In this document: positions 1 through 5,852 of the stretch, in pieces
Position numbering within the stretch: the stretch's first letter is position 1
How the letters are laid out: each line of letters begins with the position of its first letter
Assembly (NCBI GenBank): GCA_017480395.1
Contig: JAFVAS010000240.1
Coordinates: 1 to 5,879 of the forward strand
DNA from: Oscillospiraceae bacterium
Lineage (GTDB): Bacteria; Bacillota; Clostridia; Oscillospirales; Oscillospiraceae
DNA length: 5,879 bases
Direction of reading: 5' to 3'
The notes under the pieces: generated by a model
Database searches by the model: none
The model's input: only the letters and a program-made list of their open reading frames with translations
What the model was told of the DNA's origin: nothing
Program-made: the position numbers and the translations under genes

Positions 1-760
1 CCTCCGGGAACTTGGCCGCGTCCGGCTCCAGCCAGTCGCCGATATACGGCTCCCAGCCGTCGTCAATCTGGAATAGGTCGCCCGGCTCCAGGATCTTGGC
101 GCAGCCCGTCAGGTCGGTCAGGATGGCCTTGGCGTCGATGTTCTGATAGCGGTTATACCAGCTGGTATAGCCCGCCAGCGGGGCCTTTGTCCGGGGTTGG
201 ATCCCCATGGCCGCAAACCAGCCGTCAAAGACCTCGTCCTCCCCGCCGGTGGCGAAGTAGAGGTCAAAGGCAGACAGGGTGCCGCTGCAGCGCAGCCATC
301 GGCAGTCACGCTGGATGGTCAGGATGCCGGTGTCGGCGTCATAGTCGAAGCGGGTATAGCCCATGGTCTCATCCAGGGAGGCGATGAGGCGATAGGTCTC
401 CCCGGAGCGGAAATAGCAGTAGGAGATGCCGTGCAGCCGCCCCGGCTTGTCCGGGTAATCCACAAAGTAGTAGTCGCCGTAGCGGTCCAGGCCGAATTTT
501 CTGACCAGAGCGTTTGGCAGCCGCTTCAGGGAGGGAATGCGATCCGTCGTGCGGTACTCCGGGCAATGGCTCCAGCTCTGAAAGCCGTTGAAGAAGGCGC
601 GGTCATCCCTCCCCATGGGGACGGTCATGGTCGCCGCGAGCCGCCGCAGCGTCCCCTCCGGCACATCGACCTTCACATGCACCGCCCCGTCGGTGGGGGC
701 GGTGCCGGTGAGGACGGTCGGGCCGTCCGGGGTGTCGATGGCGAGGCGAAAATCCAGCAT
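1..760 (-). CDS. GH36 alpha-galactosidase, N-terminal part (runs off window)
   Basis: This is the last visible gene of the operon; 253 codons are present before it leaves the window at base 1, so the 3' part is missing. It likely hydrolyses terminal alpha-galactosyl residues of melibiose- or raffinose-type sugars in the cytosol, since no signal peptide is visible. Residues 1-190 look like the beta-rich N-terminal domain, including FNGFQSWSH at 58-66, close to the NG-x-QSW motif of GH36 proteins. The TIM barrel begins near 196 with AGYTSWYNRYQNI (196-208). FQIDDGWE (230-237) and IGDW (240-243), followed by KFPE, are typical GH36 barrel strands. The catalytic aspartates lie downstream and cannot be checked. 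The ATG is chosen because it overlaps the stop of the transporter gene and has a GGAGGGGAG Shine-Dalgarno about 5-9 bases upstream. A raffinose-synthase-like or other GH36 specificity is possible, but alpha-galactosidase fits the neighbours best. Confidence 0.9.
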   Translation of the reverse strand, partial: MLDFRLAIDTPDGPTVLTGTAPTDGAVHVKVDVPEGTLRRLAATMTVPMGRDDRAFFNGFQSWSHCPEYRTTDRIPSLKRLPNALVRKFGLDRYGDYYFVDYPDKPGRLHGISYCYFRSGETYRLIASLDETMGYTRFDYDADTGILTIQRDCRWLRCSGTLSAFDLYFATGGEDEVFDGWFAAMGIQPRTKAPLAGYTSWYNRYQNIDAKAILTDLTGCAKILEPGDLFQIDDGWEPYIGDWLEPDAAKFPE

Positions 761-777
761 CACTTCTCCCCTCCCCG
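758..777 (-). promoter_or_regulatory. TGATG stop/start overlap with Shine-Dalgarno for the GH36 gene
   Basis: On the minus strand the TGA of the transporter gene (760-762) shares its A with the ATG of the GH36 gene (758-760). The last codons of the transporter gene carry a purine run, GGGGAGGGGAGAAG, that serves as ribosome binding site. This arrangement usually means translational coupling, so transporter and alpha-galactosidase are probably made in linked amounts. Confidence 0.8.
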
Positions 778-2142
778 GAGCTTCCGGCCGATCTCCTCCA
801 CATATTCATCGGTCAGGCGGAATTTGCGGCGGAAGACGATCAGCGCCACGATCAGGCCGATGATGGGGAGAATGGTCATCATCAGGCGCAGGCCCATGAT
901 GGTGGAGGCGCTCTGCACGGCGATGACGCCCTCCTCATCGGTGTTGCCCACCAGGCCGATCAGGTCCAGGCCGACACCGGTCAGGAACACGGCGACGCCG
1001 GAGGCCAGCTTGACCACAAAGGTCTGCATGGAGAAGATGACGCTCTCCTCCCGTCGGCCCGTTTTCAGTTCCCCGTAGTCCACGCTGGAGGAGAGGAACA
1101 CCGTGGTCAGCACCGAGAGCATACCGTTGCACATAAAGACCAGCGCACCGGGGATGCACAGCAGCACCAGGTTGTGGCCCAGTCCGGCCATGGTGATGGC
1201 GAGAATCAGGGCATAGCCCGCGATGGCCATGCAGAAGCTGACGGTAAAGATCTTCTGGTTGGAGAGCTTTTTGCGCAGCAGCGGATAGAGGATCATCATG
1301 CCCAGGATCTGGAACGCGCCGCCGACGGTGGAGAACATGGTATAGCTCCCCTTCCAGCCGATGCCGCCAAAGTCGTATTTAAAGAAGTAGATGATGAAGT
1401 TCGAGGTCAGGTAGAGGGCGGAGTTGATAAGCACGATGGTGATGACCACCACGATGGCCTGGTCATTGCGGAACAGGGCCCGGAACATCTCCCCCACAGA
1501 GGTAGTCTGCATCTTGCTCTCCGACTTCTCCCGGACGAAGAAGACGCAGATGACCTCGGTAACGATAAAGATAATTGCCACGATCAGCGCCACATAGCGG
1601 AAGCCGGTGCGCTCGCTGTCGCCGCCGAGGATGCCCACCATCAGCATGGTGCCCATGGCGATCAGGGCGGAGCCGACGCCGGCGCAGGTGCGCCCGATGA
1701 CGGAGAGGTTCTCCCGGTCGGGGATGGTGGTGGTGACGGCGGGGATCATCGACCAATAGGGGATGTCCATCATGGTGTAGGTGACGCCCCAGAGGATGTA
1801 GGTGATGGAGAAAAAGACCATCAGGCCGCTCTGGCTCAAATCCGGGGCGGCGAACATGGCATAGAGCACCACGGCGTTCAGGATCGTGCCGGAGAACAGC
1901 CAGGGGCGGAAGCGGCCCCAGCGGGTGCGGGTTTTGGCCACCAGGATGCCCATGAAGGGGTCATTCAGGGCGTCGAACACCCGGGCGATCATCAGGATCA
2001 GGCCCACAAAGGTGGCGGACAGGCCCAGAATATCCTGATAGAAGTACATCACATAGGAGGAGGACAGGGCGTACACCAGGTCCTTGCCAACGGCGCCGAT
2101 GCCGAAGGCGGCCTTCTGGCCGACGGTCATTTTGTTGTTCAT
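760..2142 (-). CDS. GPH family (MelB-like) galactoside:cation symporter
   Basis: A 460-residue multi-pass inner-membrane protein of the glycoside-pentoside-hexuronide:cation symporter family (MFS fold, about 12 hydrophobic segments). It probably imports an intact galactoside with Na+ or H+. The family signature DALNDPFMG (57-65) is followed by RTRWGRFRPW (72-81), and VDYGELKTGRREES (354-367) marks the second half. Compared from memory with enterobacterial MelB, it keeps K20, D21, D57, D61, D126 (in MMDIPYW), W130, R151 and K378 (in TFVVK). These match MelB K18, D19, D55, D59, D124, W128, R149 and K377, the cation and sugar site residues. It ends at RGGEK with no C-terminal PTS EIIA-like domain, unlike LacS of lactic streptococci. 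The ATG at 2142 is preferred over an in-frame TTG at 2187, because AGAGAGG sits 9 bases upstream and the TTG would overlap the preceding gene. It lies 34 bases after the GH2 stop. Melibiose or raffinose-type substrates are favoured by the neighbours, but a beta-galactoside is possible. Confidence 0.93.
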   Translation of the reverse strand: MNNKMTVGQKAAFGIGAVGKDLVYALSSSYVMYFYQDILGLSATFVGLILMIARVFDALNDPFMGILVAKTRTRWGRFRPWLFSGTILNAVVLYAMFAAPDLSQSGLMVFFSITYILWGVTYTMMDIPYWSMIPAVTTTIPDRENLSVIGRTCAGVGSALIAMGTMLMVGILGGDSERTGFRYVALIVAIIFIVTEVICVFFVREKSESKMQTTSVGEMFRALFRNDQAIVVVITIVLINSALYLTSNFIIYFFKYDFGGIGWKGSYTMFSTVGGAFQILGMMILYPLLRKKLSNQKIFTVSFCMAIAGYALILAITMAGLGHNLVLLCIPGALVFMCNGMLSVLTTVFLSSSVDYGELKTGRREESVIFSMQTFVVKLASGVAVFLTGVGLDLIGLVGNTDEEGVIAVQSASTIMGLRLMMTILPIIGLIVALIVFRRKFRLTDEYVEEIGRKLRGGEK

Positions 2143-2151
2143 ACGCGAAAA

Positions 2152-2158
2152 CCTCTCT
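2152..2158 (-). promoter_or_regulatory. Ribosome binding site deciding the transporter start
   Basis: The minus strand reads AGAGAGG, then 9 bases, then the ATG at 2142. The in-frame TTG at 2187 has no comparable site and lies inside the GH2 gene, so the shorter protein is chosen. Confidence 0.6.
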
Positions 2159-2176
2159 TTTCTATTCTCTCTCGTT

Positions 2177-4525
2177 TCAGGATTCAATCACAAAGTCAAC
2201 GCTCACGGGAGACAGCCCATCGCAGGCCACGGTCAGCTGTGCCGCGCCGGTCTGCCCGATGGTGCGGAGATAGGCGCCGGTCATTCCGCCCTCGGCGGTG
2301 ATGACGTCGGGGCCGATCAGCTCCGCCGCGCCGGTCAGGGTCAGCCGCACCGGGAGCTGGGCATAGGGCGCCACCGTGCCGTTGGCGTCCAGGATCCGAA
2401 CGCGCAGGGCGGCCATATCGTAGCGATCCCCCTCGGTCAGCCGGGTCTGGCTGACCGTCACCTCCAGGTGAAGCTGGGTGGCGGGCTGCCGGAGGGCGCT
2501 TGCCACCACTTCCCCATCCTTCACCGCGTCAAACCGCCAGGCGGTGGCCGAACCGCCCCAGTTGCCGACGTACTTGCCATAGAGGGCGTAGCCGTCCTCA
2601 TAGCTCATGTGGTAGTGGAGCATGGCATAGCCCATCCGGGCCTTGTCCGCCGCCGGGAGGTTGGCCATGCCGTGCTTGCCCGCAGAGAGCAGGCAGCGCC
2701 GCAGCAGCGCGGCCTTTTTCTTGTCAAAGCCCTCCTGGGTCTCCAGCAGCTCGCCGATGGTATCGTCCACGGGCATGGGGCCGTGGCGCAATCCCTTCCA
2801 GTCCTGCGCGGGCCGGAGGGTGGTGACAAAGACGTCGTTTTTATAGAGGCGCACCTCGTCGGCGTTGGTGAACACCCAGGTGGTGCCGATCTGTCCCGCC
2901 GGGTAGTCGCCGATGTCCATGGAGGAACCCACCTCCAGCACCGGGGCGGCGTCCCCCTGGCTAGCGTAGAGCGAAGCGGCCAGCTTGGGGTTGCGGAAGG
3001 AGTCCATCACGCCGTGATAGCAGATGCGATCCCCGGAGCCGAAATCCTTGTGGGTCTGGTAGTCGAACATACACCAGCCGAAGCAGCCCGCGTGCTCCCC
3101 GTCGGCCAGCGCCGCGTCCTGCACCCGGGCATGGCGTAGGGCGTGCTCCTGCCGCTTCTCCCAGGGGTCAAAGGACTTGGTCGGGAACATGTGGCCATTG
3201 CACTCGGAGATGATGAGGGCCTTGTTCACATCCGGCGTGACCGCCTTCTTGGGCTTGCAGCCGGGGGGCGTGCCGTCGTGGGAGAAGTCGTTGAAGGAGT
3301 AGACGTCCTCCAGCAGGCTGCTCTTCTCCAGATAGCGCACTCCGGAGGTCGGGCGGGAGGGATCCAGGGCGTGGGCGATGGCATTGGTGCGGGTGTACAA
3401 GGGGTCGTTGTCCACGCTCTCGTTGATGCGCACACCCCAGAGGATAATGCTGGGGTGGTTGCGCCACTGGCGGATCATCTCCCGGGTGTTCTCGCAGGCC
3501 TGCTCCTGCCACGCCTCGTCGCCGATGTGCTGCCAGCCCGGAATTTCCGTGAATACCAGCAGGCCGAGGCGGTCACACTCGTCGATGAAATATTGGCTCT
3601 GGGGATAGTGGGAGGTGCGCACGGCGGTGCATTGCAGCTCCTCCTTCAGGATCCGGGCGTCCTCCCGCTGCAGGTGCTCCGGCGCGGCGTAGCCGAGATG
3701 GGGCCAGCTCTGGTGCCGGTTCAGCCCCCGCAGGAAGACCTTCTGCCCGTTTATAAAGCAGCCCTCCGCCCGGAAATCCACTGTGCGGAACCCGAAGCGC
3801 ACCCGCTGTACATCCAGCTCCACGCCCTCGGCGGAAAAAAGCCTTACCTCTAGGGTGTAGCGGTTCGGATCCTCCGGCGACCAGGCCCTGACCTTCAAGC
3901 CGGTCATCAGGGTCTCCAGCCCCTCCGCCGCGGCGACGCAGTTGCCCGCGTCGTCCAGAATGCGCACCTCCAGGCGGTCGTCGGGCCGGACGCCGTCCAC
4001 CTCCACGGCGGTCTTGGCCGCGTTGACCGTGGGGGTGTGGACAAAGATATCGCTGATGTACCGATCTGCACGCACATCCAGCCACACCTCCCGGTAGAGG
4101 CCGGAGTAGGTCAGATAGTCCACCACATAGCCGAAGGGCGGTATGGTGGGATTTTCCGTCGCGTCCAGCCGGACGGCGATCTGATTTTGTTCGCCGAAGC
4201 GCACCCGGTCGGTGATCTCCACCCGGAAAGCGGTGTAGCCGCAGCGGTGGGTGTCCACCTCCTCCCCGTTGACAAAGACGGTGGCGATATGGGCCGCGCC
4301 GTCAAACTGGAGAAAGAGCCGCTTTTCCGCCCACTCCACCGGGATATCCAGCGCCCGGCGGTAGCCGCAGATGTGGCTGTAGGTCTGCTCGCTGGCGTAG
4401 TGCAGGGGAAGATCGAAGGCGTTGTGGGGCAGCCGCACCGGTGTGGCCGGGGCGGAGGCTTCCCCGGCGAGGAATGCCTCGCTCCATTCCGGGGTGAAGC
4501 TCCAATCATTGCATAGTGAGATCAT
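2177..4525 (-). CDS. GH2 beta-galactosidase-like glycoside hydrolase
   Basis: First gene of the sugar operon, 782 residues, with no signal peptide and so probably cytosolic. It should cleave terminal beta-galactosides (or a related beta-glycoside) by the retaining GH2 mechanism. Residues 1-155 form the jelly-roll sugar-binding domain (VRLPHNAFD at 30-38, FDGAAHIATVFVNG at 74-87). Residues 158-250 are the Ig-like domain. The TIM barrel starts near 256 (FINGQKVFLRGLNRHQ). Further barrel markers are RTSHYPQSQYFIDECDRLGL at 303-322, the acid/base Glu E369 in GVRINES, and the nucleophile Glu E441 in IISECNGH. From about 540 a C-terminal Ig-like domain (TTWVFTNADEVRLYKND) carries a helical insertion (about 577-650) ending in YGKYVGNWGG. 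A last beta domain covers about 682-782. The asparagine-x-lysine signature of beta-glucuronidases appears absent (CYHG at that place), so I favour beta-galactosidase; exact specificity is not certain. The ATG at 4525 has GAGGGA five bases upstream; an in-frame ATG at 4576 lies beside the promoter and lacks a site. Confidence 0.92.
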   Translation of the reverse strand: MISLCNDWSFTPEWSEAFLAGEASAPATPVRLPHNAFDLPLHYASEQTYSHICGYRRALDIPVEWAEKRLFLQFDGAAHIATVFVNGEEVDTHRCGYTAFRVEITDRVRFGEQNQIAVRLDATENPTIPPFGYVVDYLTYSGLYREVWLDVRADRYISDIFVHTPTVNAAKTAVEVDGVRPDDRLEVRILDDAGNCVAAAEGLETLMTGLKVRAWSPEDPNRYTLEVRLFSAEGVELDVQRVRFGFRTVDFRAEGCFINGQKVFLRGLNRHQSWPHLGYAAPEHLQREDARILKEELQCTAVRTSHYPQSQYFIDECDRLGLLVFTEIPGWQHIGDEAWQEQACENTREMIRQWRNHPSIILWGVRINESVDNDPLYTRTNAIAHALDPSRPTSGVRYLEKSSLLEDVYSFNDFSHDGTPPGCKPKKAVTPDVNKALIISECNGHMFPTKSFDPWEKRQEHALRHARVQDAALADGEHAGCFGWCMFDYQTHKDFGSGDRICYHGVMDSFRNPKLAASLYASQGDAAPVLEVGSSMDIGDYPAGQIGTTWVFTNADEVRLYKNDVFVTTLRPAQDWKGLRHGPMPVDDTIGELLETQEGFDKKKAALLRRCLLSAGKHGMANLPAADKARMGYAMLHYHMSYEDGYALYGKYVGNWGGSATAWRFDAVKDGEVVASALRQPATQLHLEVTVSQTRLTEGDRYDMAALRVRILDANGTVAPYAQLPVRLTLTGAAELIGPDVITAEGGMTGAYLRTIGQTGAAQLTVACDGLSPVSVDFVIES

Positions 4526-4530
4526 GTCAG

Positions 4531-4536
4531 TCCCTC
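4531..4536 (-). promoter_or_regulatory. Ribosome binding site of the GH2 gene
   Basis: The minus strand reads GAGGGA, then five bases (CTGAC), then the ATG at 4525. It supports this start over the in-frame ATG at 4576, whose upstream sequence overlaps the likely -10 boxes. Confidence 0.65.
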
Positions 4537-4559
4537 TTTTTGCCCATTGGCACAAGTTA

Positions 4560-4615
4560 CAAAAAGATTGTACCATAAATTATCATCTTTGAACAGATAA
4601 ACAAGATAGAATCGC
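4560..4615 (-). promoter_or_regulatory. Likely promoter region of the galactoside operon
   Basis: This stretch is AT-rich, in sharp contrast to the GC-rich genes on either side, and sits just upstream of the first operon gene. Two good -10 candidates are visible on the minus strand: TACAAT (4567-4572) and GATAAT (4579-4584). The first would place the transcript start about 35 bases before the ATG. The -35 partners are weak: TTGTTT lies 14 bases from GATAAT, and only poor matches precede TACAAT at 17-18 bases. A weak -35 is compatible with a promoter that needs an activator, but that is inference. Confidence 0.45.
4580..4600. repeat. Short imperfect inverted repeat overlapping the operon promoter
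   Basis: On the plus strand, arms TTATC (4580-4584) and GATAA (4596-4600) are separated by 11 bases. The repeat overlaps the GATAAT -10 candidate. The position suits an operator, but 5-bp arms in AT-rich DNA can arise by chance. Confidence 0.2.
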
Positions 4616-4620
4616 AAAAT

Positions 4621-4648
4621 TTTTCCCGGTGCAGCTGCACCGGGAAAA
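4621..4648. terminator. Perfect 28-bp palindrome, probable terminator of the peptidase gene
   Basis: The left half TTTTCCCGGTGCAG (4621-4634) is exactly complementary to the right half (4635-4648). In RNA it could form a 12-bp stem with an AGCU loop. It begins five bases after the stop of the peptidase gene, the usual place for an intrinsic terminator, and would insulate the sugar operon. The U-tract is unusual: on the minus strand the GC stem is followed by AAAAATTTTGCG, not by an uninterrupted run of U. Plus-strand transcription has no U-tract either. It could instead, or also, be a binding site for a dimeric regulator about 100 bases upstream of the GH2 start. Confidence 0.55.
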
Positions 4649-4652
4649 CAGA

Positions 4653-5675
4653 TTATTTCAGGTCCATGTCCACCGTCAGGTGGTTGCCCCGGACGGTGAC
4701 GGTGGCAAAGCTGCCGCAGATCAGGGGCATCTGGGGCGGCAGGTGGCCGATGTCCACGTCCATGACGATTGGGACATGATAGGGTGCCAGCAGGTCGAGT
4801 ACCGCGCGGTACTGGTCAAGGCCCAGCAGCTCCTGCCCGTAGCAGAGGGGGCGTCCGATCAGGAAGCCGCTGACGTGCTCCAGCCATCCGGCGTGCTGCA
4901 TCTGCCAGATGGCCCGGCGGATACCCATGACATTCAGGTCACAGCTCTCAAGGAACCAGAGGATGCCGTCGTCCTGATACCGCTCGGAGAATTCCCGCAC
5001 TCCGTCGTAGCAGGTGCCCAACAGGTTGACCAGGCAGTCCAGGCACCCGCCGATCAGCCGCCCGGAGAAGGTCATGTTCTTCCTGGGGTAGCTGTGCAAT
5101 TCCAGTTTTTCATTTGTCAGGTATGGTGCGGTGGGCGGCGCGTCCTCCCCCTGCTTCTCCCGCTCCCAGTAGCCGTAGCTCTTGACCGTATGCTTCTTTC
5201 CCCGCAGCACGTCCAGGGCGTCCTGGAGGGCGGGATGGATGGGCTCCATGCCGAAGGACGCGGCGCAGGGGCCGTAGATGGAGGCCACGTCGCACAGGGT
5301 GGTGAGCAGGAAGGTGAAGTTGGTGTTGTCGGAATAGCCCATGTACCACTTGGGCCGGGCGGAGGCCACCCGGTCAAAGTCCACATGATCCAATGTCTCG
5401 CACATCAGCTCTCCCCCGCCGCAGGAGATCAGCACCTCGCTGCGGTCAGAGCAGTAGTATTCGGTCAGCTCCGCGCCGCACTTTTCCGGGGTGTTGCTGA
5501 TGCCGACGCCGGAGCCCTCAAAGCAGTTGGGGCCGAGGTCGATACCATATCCCAGGCGCTCAAAGCGGTCAAGGGCGGCGAGAAAAGCGGTCTTATACGG
5601 GTCGATATTGCAGCCGAAGGAGGGGGCGACAAAGCCGATGGTTCCCCCCTGGGGCAGAAATTCAGGGTAGCGCAT
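4653..5675 (-). CDS. S66 family LD-carboxypeptidase / MccF-like serine peptidase
   Basis: A 340-residue soluble protein without signal peptide. The S66 family includes LdcA, which trims the terminal D-Ala from murein tetrapeptides during wall recycling, and MccF, which cleaves toxic peptidyl- or aminoacyl-nucleotides such as processed microcin C. TIGFVAPSFG (12-21) is the usual N-terminal start of the family, and ISCGGGELM (83-91) is the glycine-rich segment. The likely catalytic triad is S115 in MGYSDNT, E243 in ILWFLES, and H311 in IGHLPPQ. SGRLIGGCLDCLVNLLGT (204-221) is also typical. The length and triad spacing resemble MccF more than the shorter LdcA, by memory-based comparison. It has 14 cysteines, many for 340 residues. 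The ATG at 5675 is chosen for its AAGGAG eight bases upstream; the frame stays open to 5789, but that extension has no family similarity that I recognise. It appears to be a single-gene unit between a tRNA terminator and the sugar operon. The true substrate is unknown. Confidence 0.9.
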   Translation of the reverse strand: MRYPEFLPQGGTIGFVAPSFGCNIDPYKTAFLAALDRFERLGYGIDLGPNCFEGSGVGISNTPEKCGAELTEYYCSDRSEVLISCGGGELMCETLDHVDFDRVASARPKWYMGYSDNTNFTFLLTTLCDVASIYGPCAASFGMEPIHPALQDALDVLRGKKHTVKSYGYWEREKQGEDAPPTAPYLTNEKLELHSYPRKNMTFSGRLIGGCLDCLVNLLGTCYDGVREFSERYQDDGILWFLESCDLNVMGIRRAIWQMQHAGWLEHVSGFLIGRPLCYGQELLGLDQYRAVLDLLAPYHVPIVMDVDIGHLPPQMPLICGSFATVTVRGNHLTVDMDLK

Positions 5676-5820
5676 AGTGGATGCTCCTTTTAATTTATAA
5701 TGTAAACAGTTTAACACATGGGACGCAGAGACGCAACTGATTTTAGGGGATGCCGTGGCCCGGGCGTGTCGCATTCCGCAGACATGCACACTCCCCTCGG
5801 CTGGCGCGGGCGAAGCCCAT
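5676..5820 (-). promoter_or_regulatory. Leader and presumed promoter region of the S66 peptidase gene
   Basis: A clear AAGGAG ribosome binding site (5684-5689) lies eight bases before the start codon. Because the upstream tRNA ends in a strong terminator, the peptidase gene should have its own promoter here. The AT-rich part (5690-5714) contains TACATT (5699-5704) and TATAAA (5694-5699) as possible -10 boxes on the minus strand. I find no convincing -35 at normal spacing. The rest (about 5715-5820) holds nothing I recognise. Confidence 0.4.
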
Positions 5821-5849
5821 AAAAAAAGACGTGCCGAAGCACGTCTTTT
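5821..5849 (-). terminator. Intrinsic terminator of the tRNA
   Basis: On the minus strand, AAAAGACGTGC pairs with GCACGTCTTTT around a TTCG tetraloop (11-bp stem, 5824-5849), and the strand continues into a run of seven T (5821-5827). It starts three bases after the CCA end of the tRNA. This is a textbook rho-independent terminator and separates the tRNA from the peptidase gene. Confidence 0.92.
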
Positions 5850-5852
5850 CTG

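Noticed and set aside
197..1078. Plus-strand open frame of 293 codons across the GH36/transporter junction
   Set aside because: It is antisense to two well-supported genes and becomes an Arg/Ser/Pro-rich run at its end, as expected of a shadow frame.
2143..2187. 15-codon N-terminal extension of the transporter from a TTG
   Set aside because: It would overlap the GH2 stop, is highly charged (NPETRENRKERFSR), and lacks a ribosome binding site; MelB proteins begin close to the chosen ATG.
1174..2301. Plus-strand open frame of 375 codons opposite the transporter gene
   Set aside because: It is the antisense shadow of a GC-rich gene. The predicted product is dominated by G, A, D, H and E runs, has no recognisable domain, and the opposite strand encodes a clear GPH porter.
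2084..3139. Plus-strand open frame of 351 codons opposite the GH2 gene
   Set aside because: Its composition is low-complexity and shadow-like, it spans the junction of two real minus-strand genes, and it shows no motif.
2177..4525. Beta-glucuronidase as the identity of the GH2 gene
   Set aside because: The asparagine-x-lysine carboxylate-binding motif appears to be replaced by CYH at residues 502-504, and the operon partners are galactoside genes.
4629..5693. Plus-strand open frame of 354 codons covering the whole peptidase gene
   Set aside because: It starts inside the palindrome and has no ribosome binding site or recognisable domain. The minus strand holds a full S66 protein with its triad.
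5701..5716. Imperfect palindrome TGTAAACAGTTTAACA upstream of the peptidase gene, considered as a regulator site
   Set aside because: Only five of eight positions are symmetric and it does not match a cre or other operator that I recognise.
5676..5789. 38-codon N-terminal extension of the peptidase
   Set aside because: The frame is open, but S66 proteins start near the TIGFVAPS strand, and the strong AAGGAG site points to the ATG at 5675.
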